DNA of 64,000 bases from Spirodela intermedia (Eukaryota; Streptophyta; Magnoliopsida; Alismatales; Araceae), in the NCBI GenBank assembly GCA_902729315.2, contig LR746266.1:2924759-2988758 (forward strand). The letters run 5' to 3'. Positions 1 through 14,183 of the stretch are shown in pieces. Numbering within the stretch: position 1 is the first letter of the stretch; the number at the start of each line of letters is the position of its first letter. The notes below the pieces were generated by a model. It was not told the origin of the DNA and searched no databases. It saw only the letters and a program-made list of their open reading frames with translations. The position numbers and the translations under genes are program-made.

Positions 1-242
1 GGGCCTTCCCTATGGCAGCCCGCCAGCCCGCCAGCCCGCCAGCCCGCCGACCCGCCATTTTTAGTCCAACTTGCTGCTCTGCTAAACCCATGGGACGATG
101 ACCGGAGGATCGGTGGACCCATTGTGGAGGATCAATGGACCAGCTACGGACGGTCAGGATGATTGATGGGGACAACGGAGACCGTTAATAATCCGCCGCC
201 GAACTCGAAGTTCTGAACCACCCTGCACCCGTCTCTCTCTTT

Positions 243-297
<55 letters not shown>

Positions 298-358
298 GCT
301 CTCGCTCTCGCTCTCTCTCTCTCTCGGTTCTGGTAGGGGAGTAGCTGGAGGGGAGGGG
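1..358. promoter_or_regulatory. Upstream region and 5' UTR of the SH2 gene
   Basis: This stretch lies directly upstream of the SH2-domain gene start codon and has no coding feature of its own. It begins with an 8-bp tandem repeat (unit CAGCCCGC, about positions 16-57). A long CT-rich microsatellite (232-325) follows, ending about 35 bases before the ATG. Pyrimidine tracts of this kind are common in plant 5' UTRs and core promoters, so it probably marks the transcription start region. No clear TATA box was seen. Confidence 0.5.
232..325. repeat. (CT)n microsatellite in the SH2 gene 5' UTR
   Basis: Almost uninterrupted CT dinucleotides with a few TCTCGC interruptions near the end. It sits just upstream of the ATG at 359 and is probably transcribed. 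Confidence 0.9.
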
Positions 359-3300
359 ATGGGGGAGGAGGGAGGGGAGCCGCTGGACGGGGACTACTCC
401 GAGCTGAAGGACCTGAGAATAAGCCTTGACAGGCGCGTAGTTAACGGAGGGGGAGACGGCGGCGGCGCCGGCTTCTGCCTCTGTTTCTGGATGTACCTCA
501 AGAGCCCGATCAGTCCCTCTACTGTGGTTCTCCGGCAGGTCTTTCTATCTCTCTCTCTCTCTGATCCCTTCGCTCATGACGGGGCAGGGAAGTGTCTGTC
601 TCCTATGATCGGAACGGTGCTTCTTTCTTTCTTTCTTCTTAAAGTAATTTTGAATCCCCTTGTTTGGAGTAATGTGATATAATAGAGCGCACTGTTGTGC
701 CATAGATGATTGAAAGCCAATTTTTGACGCGCTTTTCCTTTGTGACAATCGAGCAGCGCGTATTATCTCTTTTATCATTTTTTCCCAAAGCTCTTCGGAA
801 TAGTAAGGTAAAAATCTGCAAGATAAATTATTAAACACCCAGAAATGAATTTATCTCTCTCTCTCTCTCTCTCTCTCCCTTTAGGATGGATCACTAGTCT
901 GGAATCTAAACATAGTTATCATCTGACTACCACTTCATTTGTGTGTTGCCTACTTTTTTCCTCATTCTTTTTTTTGACGGAAGAGTTATTTTTTCCAATT
1001 TTTTTATCATATAAATATATTTTTAGAATAAATGTTGAATAAGTCACATAGGAAGCCGCATTGCCAAAAGTGTCTTTTGATCGCCACTACTTCTTAGTTG
1101 GAATTCATCTGGATTGGTGCCTTCTTGCAGAATTTGGAACCTACAGCTTAAAATCAGAGGGTCATGTCGCTCAAATATTGGATGATTTATCTCAAATGGG
1201 AATCTCAAATATTGCCTTTACTGAATGCAGATTTCCAAGTAAATGGGAAGAGTGAAAACTTGTTGTAGATCAACATTTTGGTAAATAATGGATCTTGATT
1301 GACCTTCTCAAGTCTACAGGGATCCAATAAATATTGACTGTATGGGATGTTAGCTTGAAAAACATGATCTTAATGGGATTTTCACGTTGTCAACAGGCTG
1401 GGTGATAACTGGGTTTCTGGAAGCGTAGGCATAGTATGAAGCCAGGAATAAGCTCGTACATTAGTTCCAAGCGAGGGTTAAGAAAACTTTCTCAAGTCCA
1501 ATTAGGTTGAACTTGGTGCATAAAAAGTAGAGAGTTCAGGGGGAAGGGGAGGGGAAAGCAGGAGTAGAAAGATGAGCACGAGAAAAGCTTGATCACCACT
1601 AGAATGGACACAATTCCCACTATATTCTTTTGGGACTTCAAATTTTTCCATCCATTAGCTCAAATCAAATAAAACAAAGGATTTTTTACTTATTACTTAA
1701 CTCCCTCATTAATTTTTACTTAATCCATTATTCAGTACAAAGTTACTTATCTCTAAAAAGAAATCCTGATTATGCTTAATATATTTTTATACTCAGCATC
1801 AAGTAAGGTTGTTCACTACTAGATGGTTCATAGTGACACTTATACAAGTGGTTTACTTTTCTCTTCATTGTGAAAATTTGGATCGAACATTTGTATAAGA
1901 TCCAAGAGTCATTTCATTACGAAGCAATAATAGAAGGCTTTTCTTGCCATTGTTTATGTTTCTTCAACCACTGATAATAGAGAGAAGTTTATATAACTCA
2001 TTATTTATGCCTGGGAATTTTTTTCTTCCCTTAGTGACAGATGTCTGTTGGTTAGTAGTTTTGGTCGAGAACAATAAGATAGTTGAAGGTATTTAATTTT
2101 TAAATATTGACTTACTATAAAACAATCTTTCACTTTTTTAGTTTGTATTAAGTAAGAATAAATTTGTTAATCTTGTTTGTTAACGTTTATGGGCCTTTTA
2201 ACTCGAAACTATTATGAATAAGTTCGTGTGGGCATCTTTTTCGTCACAACAATACTTTTGCAAATGAGTGCGGGGTTATTGTAACAATGTTCTTTTTGTC
2301 CGTGTGGATTTTGGTTACATGGACATAAATGGTGTGCATGCAGCTCAGAATACCATTGACTCAATACCATGCAAAGTCAATGGGCCATCTAACTCAAAAT
2401 CAATTGACAGTTGATGTAGAGGTCCATCTGTATAATTGAAGATTTAGTTCCGTATTAGTCACTACGATTCTTTTTTAACTCGCTCTTTTTCACATTTATT
2501 CTGAATTAACCATTGGGTCTAATGGTGCATTTTCTATTCATTCTGCTGGCTTGTTTGAGGTATGATATTTCTAATTTTTATTATACATGCAGATGCACTC
2601 AGAGACCAGCAATGAAGTCCCCTTCTTGAGTTTGAACGAGGAAGAAAAAATTATACTTTTTCCATTGTTTGTTTTGCACGATGAAGCTCCCAGTGGCATT
2701 TCAGTGTCCTATGATAACATTTCAAGCGCAGTTGCTAAAATTGGATGTCTAAGTGATAAATGGATTCATGTTGGGTGTGAGGTATGTGGATGACTTCTGT
2801 GTATTTATCATCATGACTTTAGAACTATCTGGATGCTGTGTCAGATTATTTTTGTATCAATCGAGACAGACTATTCAGAGCTATGATCATATCTGTTGAG
2901 GGCAATTGCTTGAACTGTTTGAACACTAAATACGGTCCCCTCCATTGGTAAAGCCTTATGTGGCAAAGGTGTAGGTTTATGAAATTGGGGAGATTTTTAT
3001 TGCAGAAAAGCCTAGATAACGGTTATGTTGGGCATAAGTAATTTAATGTATTTATTTTTACTTGGTATATCTTGCTTAAGTATTACGCTGAATTTGATGG
3101 ATCTATTGGTCATGACAATGGCAATACGAAGATATGTATGTGCATGTGTGCCATCACCTGTCACCTGTCACCTGTCACCAGTCTAGTATGGTGAACGAAG
3201 GCATTTTTGTTGTCCCCTTTAAATCAGTCAAAAAGAGGCTAGATATAATCAGTTCATTGGAAGTTAAAATGTCATGCAAACGATCCACTAAATTTAACAT

Positions 3301-6300
3301 AACCCTGTCTACGAGACACGTTTCTTTTTAGATTGACTTCATATTTTATTTCATACCAACTCCACATCAATGAATCCAGCGTTGTGTTGAGTCACTGTCC
3401 AATCTTGATCAGAAAATTGCCCCGCAATGGTTTGCAACTGTGTCTGAAGCTAAGCTAGTTCAAACCCATTTCAAAATTGATCATGCTCATAAGTTGAAGT
3501 TCGTATCCAACACACACTAAAATGCAAACCGTCGTTTTTTTTTTTTTGATTCAATGTGTTCTAACAGAAGCAAAAATGCAAAACATGGTCGCTCCACTTG
3601 CAACATATAGTAATATTTTCTTTCGTCCAATTCATTGTGGAATTGATTTTTGCATTAAGTCCAGTCCAGATTAAAATATCAAGCTTTTCATGTCCGAACC
3701 CCAATCCCCCTGTGCTAAATTTTGGCACCTTGCTGAATAGGGTCTGACATGCTCATCTTCTTGCCACTGTCATAATGTCATGTCTTGTATGATGGGATTC
3801 TTTCTGTCATACTTTTTTTTTTGCTGGAACATCTGTTTTTCCATCCACTTTTAGAGGTAGAAAAATTCTCAAATTACCATAGTCGGTTAAAGCCTCAATC
3901 CCTCAGTTTCGCTTTAGCAAGGTTCCAATGGAAGATAGGGGTAGTAAAAAGACATGAATACTCTTCTTATAAATTTTTTGGGAGTGGGTAATAATAAGTG
4001 ATAAAAGGGTGAATTTATTTAAACATGTGATCTGTAAGCTCTCACATATATATCTGCTGAGTTCACGTAGAAATGATAGATGTCACACTAGAAGCTCAGC
4101 GTCCTCCAAATAGTAGATACAACTCTTTGTCATTTACACTACTCTCACTCACTCTTTGAGCAACTTGTTACACTGCCAACTAAAACTATCAACCATTGGG
4201 GAGATATTTCTTTTAAAAGTACACTTTCTTCTCTCCATACAAATAGAACAAATAGTTGAATGAAGGATAAGCAAAGAAATCTGACGATTGGCTTACATGT
4301 CTAGTGTTTGGTTCCAACTTTGCCAAAGCTCGTCAATTTGATTCAATACTGATATGTGATATCAATTTTACTGTATATCATCTGTCAAATCTCCTAGGAG
4401 AATGAACGAATTCTGTGTAGATTCTATCTCTCACATAGATGCAAAAGATTTGACTGCTTCCCCATAAAAGTTGTTAGACTAGTGCATGTAGGATGTCTCA
4501 CGTGGACATCCTTCAAGGTAAAATCTTCATCTATAATGGGAATGGGGGTTTCCGAACTTGACATGCAACCTGGTGTCTAATATCTTTGATGCGGGACACG
4601 ATGTATTTGACTTTGAGAGAAATCAACAAAATCAATTTAAATGATGATTGACTGTCCAAAGAAGCATCATCTTTGAGTAGTCGCAGTACAGATATATTTG
4701 TAGTTGGGGTCACTTGCAAGGGCTTGCTTCCAAAATAAGATTTAGATCATAGGAAATATGGAAAGTTCCTTTGACTAAGGTGGTTAATTATGATGCATTA
4801 TGAGTGGGCTAAAATTGAGGTAAGGCTAGTGGGAACTTAAAGACAAGTACAACCAGCAATAATAGATCTCGGATAGTAAGTCAGAGGAGAGGTTCAGAGT
4901 AGACTTAAAAAAAATGATAACTTGAAACCATGTGCAGAGATTTGTACCCAACGATCTTAGAACAAGTAGCCCTCCTACTAAACCCTTCTTGATATTTTAG
5001 AGATTCCACACAGTCTAAGGGATGCCAAGGGTCAAGCAAGGACAAAATAACCCTCAGCTTCATGCTTTGGGGCCTTGATTTCACACCAGCGAAGGACCTT
5101 CACGGCCATCTTGGAGAGAGAACTAAGAGCAGAAATTGTCCTTGAAAAGATAATGTCTTGACATCAAGTTCGACCTCCTAGTTATAAGAGAAATATGAGT
5201 CCTTTGCAGGGGTGCTCATAGATCTGGCATAGAAATTCCACAGCTCTCATTATTAATGGGTCCAAATTTTGGCCTGAAATACTCCCACAAAATGGAGAAA
5301 TCAGTTGCAATAAACTAGGATCTTAAGTTCGGTGTTAAATCCTCCTAAGAAGTAGGAAAAAGGTTGGGATAACCTAGGGTTGCAAATAGACCTCAAATAC
5401 TTCTAGAAATAGCGAGAATAGTCAAACATAAAGTAGAATTTAGTGACCTACGAAAATCAGCAGAAAAACGGTTCCTATTACATTATTCACCAAATCAATA
5501 TGATGTCATTCTCCTGGTCACAGCAAAATTGGTTCAGCCATGTGCTTCCTTCAAGTGTATACCTGTATACCTGGTGCATGATTGGCTCTGGGATCCTTAA
5601 CAAAACTTTCATTTTCCATAATGTGATAAGTTGAGTTGACTAAAAGAGTTCTTGCTTTGTCCTATATGCACTCGAAGGACCATTCTGCTTGTAGCCTAGA
5701 AGTTTTTGTAGTTGTCAAGTTCCTTTCTAAAATTTCTCCTAAATGTTTGCCTCTGCACTTCTACTTAACCATGGCAGTATATCTTAACAAATCTATGAAT
5801 TATCTTCTAGTATGGAAAACTGAAGTAAACAACTGTGACACATGTTGAGTGATGAGATATAACGTACAACCAATGTTGCCAATATGCGAATGAAGAATTT
5901 ATTGATTTTCATCCATTTTTCCGACCTTCATAACATGAGATGCACGTGTTTTTAACTATTCTTTTTTATTTGCTAAAAGTATGTGATCAATAACCAGTTA
6001 ACGATTTTCCCACTTTCAAAAAAAAAAGAAATAACATAATTATCAACCAGTACTCTTTTGGTGCTCATGTAAAACCCTCGACTCTTCATGAAGGAGTATG
6101 TCTATTGATCTAGGAAAGAAAATAGTAAATATTATCAGGTAAATGATGAACAAGCAAATGGGAATATGAAGAAAGTAAATAAATTCAACATCTATTCATG
6201 CTACAATGAGCGAAGAATACGATGCATAACATATGTTTAAGGGATATAAATAATGAGTTTCTTTGGCTTATTTTACGCTCTAATTACTTGTCAATGAGAT

Positions 6301-9300
6301 TTAATTAATAATTTCAAAATAAATATTTTATTTTTTTCATCTTCAAATGGACAATTGGAATGAATCGGTATTAATAAATTTTCCCTCGTTTAATTTCCTG
6401 GCCAACATTCTCTTGCTTACTTTTAGATCCTTTGAACTGTAATTCTGCAAGATACTGATGAAGGATGGTATACTGATTTCTCACAGGGTAGGTTCTTTTT
6501 TAATCCTCCCTTTCCTTCCCCAAATACTGTAGTGACGAGGGTAATTGAAAACATTCCACTTGATTGCACCTACAAGTTTGATAAGTTATCATTAGCACAT
6601 CAAACTTGTCAATCTGGTCACATCAAAATCATTATTATGCTTACATCATTGTCACTTTGAAAACTAGGCCTTGGTTTGCTTGCAGCAAGCACTTAAAACA
6701 ATAACAAGTAAGCAACTGGTTGTCATCCTCCATTTATCTCTCCTCTCTCTGAATATATTTATATGTATACACAAATAACTGTAGATACACGCACGCACAT
6801 ATGGACACACATTTATCCATTTCTTTCTTTTCTTATTTTCTGTTTGCCTTTATACTGCCCATCTTGTCATCTGGGAGGAAGTTTTATGTCTTTTCTTTGG
6901 AGAATCTCCTACGTTTTGCATGCAAGACCTTTAGTCTTATCATGTGGGATACAGCTACGGACACAGTGGTCATCTAGGCATGCCCATGTAATCCTGATTG
7001 ATATTTAGGATTTTCAGGTTAATTTTGTGTCATATTTTCAAGCACTGATACCATTTTTATTGAATAGCATCTCTGGCTTATGTTTCTCTGGGGATAATGA
7101 AAACACGTGTATGGTATCAGAGAGACTATCTTCAGGACTTTTCTGATGCATAGATTCTGTTCACTGCAAATAGGACCATCACCTAGTCATTTGTTGCTTT
7201 ACAGCAGCAGTTGTAGATTGATATTTGATTTATTGCTGTTACTGCCTTTTTTTATTCTTCTTTTTGAAAGTGGCTAGTGCTGTTAGGTATCTACAAAATA
7301 CGTGCGTCTTCACATTGACGGGGCAGCGGTAGCAGAGAAGTCTTTATCTTCCTTCTCTAAGAATCCAGATCAGGACATTTTAGAGGGAATAAGTTTAGCA
7401 GGAAATGATGGATGTGACAAATGTTTGGAGGGTTACATTCACGATCTTCAAATTTTTCCTCTATCATCATACCGGATCATAAATGATCTCTCCACCAAGG
7501 TATTCATGAATATGAAGCACTTTTCATTATTTACTGCAAAGAAATTGATGATGAATTCCTCATGTTTCTGCCAAAATGCTCTTTTTTTCTCATTCAGAAG
7601 AATATTCTTTATTTCAGAATCTTCCAATACGATTAGCTCTTGATTGCTCACATATCTCTGATGGAGTGGAGGAGGAATGCAATGGTGTCTGGAATATTGT
7701 TGGTGGCAAGGTGAGAGACTTTAATTCTTGAATGGTATTGCAGTACTAGTAAGTTGAGACGAGTGTTGATTGTCTCTCCTCTCATGGTTATTAGTGCTTT
7801 TGTTCTGATTTTTGTAAATTTCAGGGATAATTATGCATGAAAATTTTAATTCTTCCCTTAAAATTTCTACATAAAGCTTACACCTACAATTTTTATTTTT
7901 TGGTTCATCATTAAAACAACTAACCAATTGGACATCTTGCCTGTATCTGAGTCTGCTATGATTAACTAATGACTATTCTTTCATTCAGAAATGATTCGAT
8001 TGCTATGCAATCAGATGTCTGAACAGTTAACTGACCATAGAGGGAATCCAAATTAACAGCCATGAAATATCTTGCCATTTTGATAGGAAAAAAAATGAGG
8101 TTTCTGAAGAACTTTTCTCTATAGAGCTATTTTTAATATTGCATTTTGTTTCAGTCTTCTACAGTTTTGTTTATTTGGTTGGCCAATTTCTGACCCAACT
8201 TTCATATCCTATTAGTATCATGGTGTTAAAGCTGTTCACATCCTATAGTGATTTTCCAATTTCCTATATTCTTGTATCAGTGTACTTGGATATCATTGTT
8301 CCTTATTTGTGCAGATGTCTTTGAAGTAGAAACCTTTCTTCTATGTTGTTTTTGGGAACTATGAATTCTAATTAAATGTTCACCTATATTCCTCCAAATC
8401 TCAAATAAATAAATGAGATTTGCCTATTTTATCAACAAACTTTTAAGATCATGACTTCAGAATCCACTTTTGGAATCTGCTTCATGTTCTTCTGACATTT
8501 TGACCCAATGCCAGGCTTCATGTCGGCGGAAGTTTTCCCTGGATGTTGCTCTATTAGATGCCTTTGGTTTTACTGTGCACAGGGAATTTGAGGTTTGAGA
8601 TCCTTGCCATTTTCTATTCTACTTTCACTGAAATTATGTGAAGAATTTGTCTCTTATGGCTGTTGTCGGTTCATTTTTCAGCTCATTGCTTCACTTGTTT
8701 ATGCTGACAATGGAACAGCCGTCAAGAAACCTCATGACAATGCAGAGGCTCCCCTTCTGATTCACTGTGACGGGCTTGAATTCCCTTCAACAGAAAGAAC
8801 AGTTAAACTTATTGATGGTCGCGCATCTATTAAGCTCAAAATATCTCAGGTATCTTTAATAATTTGAACAGAGGCTCTGTTATTATGGATGACGTGATTC
8901 AAATTTCCAATTATGATAATCCAGGTCCACCACCACAAATATTATAATAATTCATAAATAGTATTTTTGCAATTTCTCTGTTAAATAACTGACACTGACA
9001 TGTTCTTCTTCTTTCTGCCTCAGCTTTCTTCGAAGTGTGAAAACAGGCTATTTCGCATCCATTTTTATGCGCCAGGTGCTCAAAGATACCCGTTTTTAGA
9101 AGCCCATTCTCCTCCAATCCGTTGTATATCAAGGAGTCGCCATAATAGGGGTTCCTTTGTCCTGGGGAGAAAACGAAGTCATTCAATGGGGGCTGAGGAA
9201 AGGTCTCATGAGATCCACGACAACTGTAGCGTCATGCAGTTATCAAATGAGAGCGACTCTAAGAGCAGTTGCCCTTCATCAAAACATATCGAATATGGTT

Positions 9301-11592
9301 ATGACGATTCACATGTGAGAGTTGAAGCTAACGAGAGCTTTCAGGGACATCGACTTAATTCGCATAATTTGACCAGTAATGTAGGACTTCGCTAAGACGT
9401 GCTCTTTGAAGCCTAAGTTTACTTTTTATACCATTGACATTATGTTTCCTCTGTTTTTTTTTTAAATGTAGGGTGGAAATGTCGACGGAACGTATATGGA
9501 TGCAAAATTTGAACACCATGTTGGGTCAGATACTGTGCTATCTGACTCCGAGAGTACTGATGCTAGGAACTCCGTTTTCAGAAAGCTGGATGATGGAAGG
9601 AAATCGATCTCAGATGCTACTGTTTTCAAATATTGCCTGGAAGGAACAGAGGAGAGATCCTTTATACTCAGGGATGTTATATCATTCGCCTGTGATGAAG
9701 ATATTATGAGCTTTGCTGAGCAGATTTCCTTGTATGCTGGATGCCGACATCACCGGTATTTATAATTTCTCATCTTGAAACCTGTTTCAGAACATTACAT
9801 TTGAATCGACGAAATCTTTCCTTAACTGCTTATATGATTACCTTCAGGTATCAAATATTGATTGCCAAACAATTGATCAATGAGGGCAATGATTCTTGGA
9901 GATCTGTCTCACGTAATGACAATCGTGTGCTCTGGTCGGATCTAATTCCTGAAATTGATAGGAAATTTCGGAAGATATCTTGTTCTATCAGTAGGGGACT
10001 CTCGAGAAAGGTGCTGCCCCATATATCGATCTCTATTCAAAAGGGTTGTATTGACTTTAAATTCTTTCTTTTTCACATGCAATATCCCTTTTTCCTTAGG
10101 ATTTAGAGGTCCTCAGAAGAATCACTGCATGTGGCGAGGACTTGGCCCGAGAGGACTTTGACAGGCTATGGCATTGGCTATTCCCAGTAGCCTTTACATT
10201 GTCCAAGGACCATATAAACGCACTGTGGGAATCCATGTCACCCATGTGGATAGAAGGAATCGTCACAAAAGAGGAAGCTGAGGCTTCACTTAGGGGCCCT
10301 GGGGGACACTTGGAGCCGGGAACCTTTGTCCTTAGGTTTCCTACTTCTCGGAGCTGGCCTCATCCAGATGCTGGCTCGCTGGTTGTTACATATGTTGGTG
10401 CTGACTATGCTCTTCATAATAGACTTCTTGCTGTTGATGATAGGTATGTTTACTCTCTCCCCTCCCCTTCGCTGATGGAATTTGATACCGTATGCCATTG
10501 TTTTCTTAAGTGCTCCTGCCTTATTGATCTGTAAAAATGGAAAATTGGCTTCACCTTGTCTGATTAATGCCGTCATTATATTAATACACAAGAAAATCAT
10601 GGCAACAGCCTCTATGTTTTAGTATCATCCATTGTTTTAGTATAAATACACAAGAAAATCATGGCAACAGCCATTGTTTTTGTATGGTAGGAAAATGCTT
10701 CATCCATTATGTTTCATGAATACTAAGTCGTTAATTATGTTTTCTTGGCCATGAAGATATGTATTGTGCACAATTTCAGTAAGGGGCGCTTTCTTGTTGA
10801 TTTATACAGGTGGCAAAGCTATGCTGGCCTGATTAATGTTCCAAATTATATTTTCCCACCAAAAATGGGGATAAGAATACCTTCTTGTATCCCAATTTAG
10901 GATTTTCCTGAATATCCAAAGCATTACATTTTATGGAAAATTTCCAGTTTTTTATGAGCATTTCTCAAATATCAATTTCCTTCTGGAAATCTGATCCCTC
11001 CTTTGGTAATGAACTTTCCAGATCATGCTCTTCTTAAGCCAAACCTTTGCTATTGATGGTAGATCTGCTCGCTAGTTCTCTTCTCCTTGTCACACCGGAT
11101 GAAATTTATATATTCTGAGCCTTGCTATTTTAAGCTGCAATCATTCATTTATACCGATGCCTTTCTAACCATTCATCTCCTCTTGTCTGAATAATGCTTT
11201 AATCTTAGATGCCAACCAGTTCTCATGGGAAGTCTATCCCTGTTATTTCCTTTTGGCTCGCCAGCTTGGTCTTTCTTTAGTATCTAAAACATTGCCCGTA
11301 ATAGAAGGAGCACCATGAACAACTTTTAGTTGTTTACCAACAAATCTCAGTCTACCAACAAGGTTTTTTTCGTAATTTGATCCCGTTTTTGGTACTGCCG
11401 GTGATAATAGGGAATTGAGTCCAAGACCACTGCAGGAGCTGCTCCTCCAAGAGCCTGAACTGACCCACTTGCGAAGGTAAACCTGATGGATTTCAGACAC
11501 CCGCTGTGAGTTTCTAGAACAAACCTCTGACGGTCAAATCCTCTTGCAGGGTCATCAGAGAAGCGAGTGAACTCCAGAGAGGGGAAGCCTGA
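359..11592 (+). CDS. Plant STAT-like SH2-domain protein (SHA/SHB family), 12 exons
   Basis: Plant SH2 proteins carry a STAT-type linker-SH2 module expected to bind phosphotyrosine; their pathway is poorly known. Proposed exons: 359-538, 2593-2781, 7287-7499, 7618-7710, 8515-8592, 8682-8849, 9024-9380, 9472-9755, 9848-10010, 10100-10443, 11411-11476, 11550-11592. All joins keep frame and use GT-AG borders, giving about 725 residues. The N-terminal half (FCLCFWMYL, KWIHVGCE, RLHIDG, VWNIVGGKASCRR) matches the conserved plant SHA/SHB N-terminal region. The SH2 part occupies roughly residues 620-705, with WIEGIVTKEEAE and then GTFVLRF, whose arginine (about residue 654) is the expected phosphotyrosine-binding residue. 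The C-terminal tail contains PLQELLLQEPEL, as in the family. The start is the first ATG after the CT-rich leader. The last two exons are the least certain. The total is longer than my recollection of the Arabidopsis proteins (about 640), largely because exon 7 is long and serine-rich. Confidence 0.9.
2782..7286 (+). other. Large intron 2 of the SH2 gene (about 4.5 kb)
   Basis: This AT-rich intron separates the exon ending in VGCE from the exon starting VSTKY. Only short ORFs occur in it and none resembles a known protein. A CACCTGT heptamer is repeated about three times near 3155-3178. Its length suggests old insertions, but I could not identify one. Confidence 0.7.
10576..10682. repeat. Short direct duplication in intron 10 of the SH2 gene
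   Basis: A segment containing ACACAAGAAAATCATGGCAA occurs twice about 60 bases apart (near 10586 and 10648), each time close to CCATTGTTTT. It is a recent-looking small tandem duplication inside the intron between exons 10 and 11. Confidence 0.75.
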
Positions 11593-12954
11593 GACAAGTT
11601 ACCTACCTACCTACCTTCTTATCTTGGCATAAATGGTGGGGCTGATGTACTGGGCAGCTTGCAACCATTCCAACAGCCTTCAGTTCCATCTTAATTGGGT
11701 TCAACAGCTGAAGCTGGGACTTGGCAGCCCCACGATTTGCCAGGTATTTATAGAAAACTTTCCCTCTCCTATCTCTTGATAAGTCAACACAGTTTTTGGC
11801 AAAACCGATACTACTTTTCTAAACAATGTTAATTAAGACTGATGTAAAGAATCAATAGATTCATCTCCTTTCCTGATATTATTGTGGCCAAGAACAGAAA
11901 TGATCTTGTTCTATAGAAACATCATGATTTTTCACAGTTTGGGAAAATAATATGCTGAAAGTTAGAATCCCGTGACCAAGTCTTGTGTCTTTCAAGTAGA
12001 ACATACCGTCTTAGTCTCCGAGAAGTCAAACTCCTGCAATGATCATAACATCCCGAATCTCTGCAGGAAGTCAACGAAGGTAGAAGGTGAAGCGCCCTCT
12101 GGAGAAAGCTCTGAGATTCATCAGAGGTTGGCTTTCCATCTCTTCAATCTCTGCTCTTCTTTCCAGAAAAGACTCTGGTTTTTTGTGTAGAAAGTACATA
12201 ATTATCAGCCTAAGTACGAACCGCCCCTAGGTGATGATGGTGTGTAAGGTTCCCTCTTCATTTACTAGACATGCACAGGCATGGGAGATGAAATATGAGA
12301 TCTAAGTTCCTCTGATGGGAAATAGGTTGAGGATAAACGCGTTTAGGGATTCAATATAATTTCTCTCATATATCACAGGGTTTTTACTACAATTTTAGGT
12401 GTTATTTTCAGAAGAAATAAAATTAATAGAGATATTTTAGGTGTTTTTTTTCCTCAAAAAAAATGCAAATGGAAACAGTGGCATATATGTAAGAAATGAA
12501 ATATGAGATCTAATACATAAGTATGGTTTATCTTGTGTTCTAGGGGTTTATTCACAATTTAAGACGATAATTTTAAGAATATAAACCAAAGAGTCAGCTT
12601 TTCCTCTCCCTAAAATATCACATTTAAATTTTTGTCAAGTACTAACTTAGGAAATGAAGTATGAGGAGTATGAAGCCTTGATTTTTCTTTTTTGTGAACT
12701 GAGGATATATGATAGTGATTCCTCTTGGTGAATTGGAGGGCATACCTCCCAAGTCTAGACGATTTGTTCATGGTAGCGCAATTTTGTAGATTCATCCTTA
12801 GAAAATGATTTTATTTGTGAAAACATACCACTAAACTTCATATGCAAATATCCACAACAAGAGCCTTCATTAATGATATCTTCATGAATAATTAATAAGA
12901 AATGACTTTTTTCCATCCTTAGATAATATTTTTATCAAAAAAAAGTTTTTATTA
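11593..12954. other. 3' UTR and intergenic DNA after the SH2 gene
   Basis: This follows the SH2 stop codon. The first few hundred bases are moderately GC-rich and probably contain the 3' UTR, possibly with an intron. From about 12200 the DNA becomes AT-rich. A 72-residue ORF near 11972-12190 has no recognisable motif and was not called as a gene. Confidence 0.5.
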
Positions 12955-13650
12955 TTTATTGGCAATAAGAGAAACGAGCTTATTATGCAAAATAGTAAAA
13001 TGTTTCACCATTTCATTACACCATAATTGAAAGTTATGATTAGAAATTCCTCATAATTTTAGTTTCATGTTGAGCAATAAATAATACTCTTTATAAATAT
13101 GTATAAAAGAATTTATCTTTTTCTTTTTAAAGGCTGAACTTGTAACCATTATAAAGTATGATTCAATTTTTTTTGCTTCTAGTTGTTATTATTGTACAAA
13201 ATAGTAAAATATTTCACAATTTCATGACACTATGATTGAAAATTATGATCAATAATTCCTCAGAATTTTAGTTCCATGTTGAGCGATAAAAATGTAATTC
13301 TTTGTGAATAGATATATTGAAGAAATTTTCTTCTTTTCAAAAAAATTAAAAGTCCGAAGTTGAAACCATTATAAAATATTATTCAAAATTTATTGTTTCT
13401 AGTTGTTATTATTGGCAACAAGAGAAACAAGCTTATTATACAAAACAGTAAAACATTTAAAAAAAACTAACAAGAGAGACAATAAAGCATTTCATAATAA
13501 AAAATGATCATTAAAATTTAAGAATTTTATTATTCACAACAAGAGGAACAAAAAAAATTCACAATTTCATTAGACCATTCTTATTTCAATATATTATTGT
13601 TACCAATAAGGGAAAGAGCTTGTTTATACGAAGCATTATGTTTTTAAAGC
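12955..13650. repeat. Degenerate AT-rich tandem repeat, unit about 210-245 bp
   Basis: The block starting CAAAATAGTAAAATGTTTCAC at 12988 recurs in diverged form at 13197, and again partially at 13441 (CAAAACAGTAAAACATTT). The copies share further markers in order: CATGTTGAGC, AACCATTATAAA and CTAGTTGTTATTATTG, the last followed by a GGCAA(C/T)AAGAGAAAC segment. I see at least two full copies and one partial one. Nothing coding. Confidence 0.75.
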
Positions 13651-14183
13651 TTCTAGTAACTAATATGCTAGAAAATCACGGTTTTTTCATTAGATCATGC
13701 TATCTTTGTTTTGTTTAGGAATCACTCTCACGAGGCTCATTGCATAGAGAACACCCTCATTTCCCTTTAGAGCTACAAGATATGAGCATAGATGTGAACT
13801 TGTCATAAGTTACCTTATTATTCTAAGAAATATGACCATTAAAATAAACTATAAAAAATGAGCCTCCATAATACTTCCATGTAGATAATGAATCAATTAT
13901 CTAAGTGTATGATAGTTTCAAATAATTAAATTATTTGAAACCTTGTCATTAATGAGTGAAATGCTATATGACCTAGTTTAGCATCTTGAAAGAAAGGGGG
14001 GAAAAGTATTATTTCTCAATTTTTAAAGATATAGAATAGATGGAGAAGGACAAATGGAGTCATTTTCCCTTGACATTTGTAAAATATTTACAATTTCTTA
14101 GGAACTATTAGTAGTAAGTGGACTGATAAGGGGATGCATGGTCTTCATCTATAAGAAAAATAACAAGAACAGTTTCCACAAAG
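13651..14183. other. Intergenic AT-rich DNA, nothing recognised
   Basis: No ORF, RNA gene or repeat with a recognisable identity was seen between the two tandem-repeat blocks. Confidence 0.5.

Noticed and set aside
9000-9395. The ORF ending at 9395 as the true end of the SH2 gene
   Set aside because: A donor site at 9381 joins in frame to 9472, and the downstream exons encode the linker and SH2 domain expected of the family.
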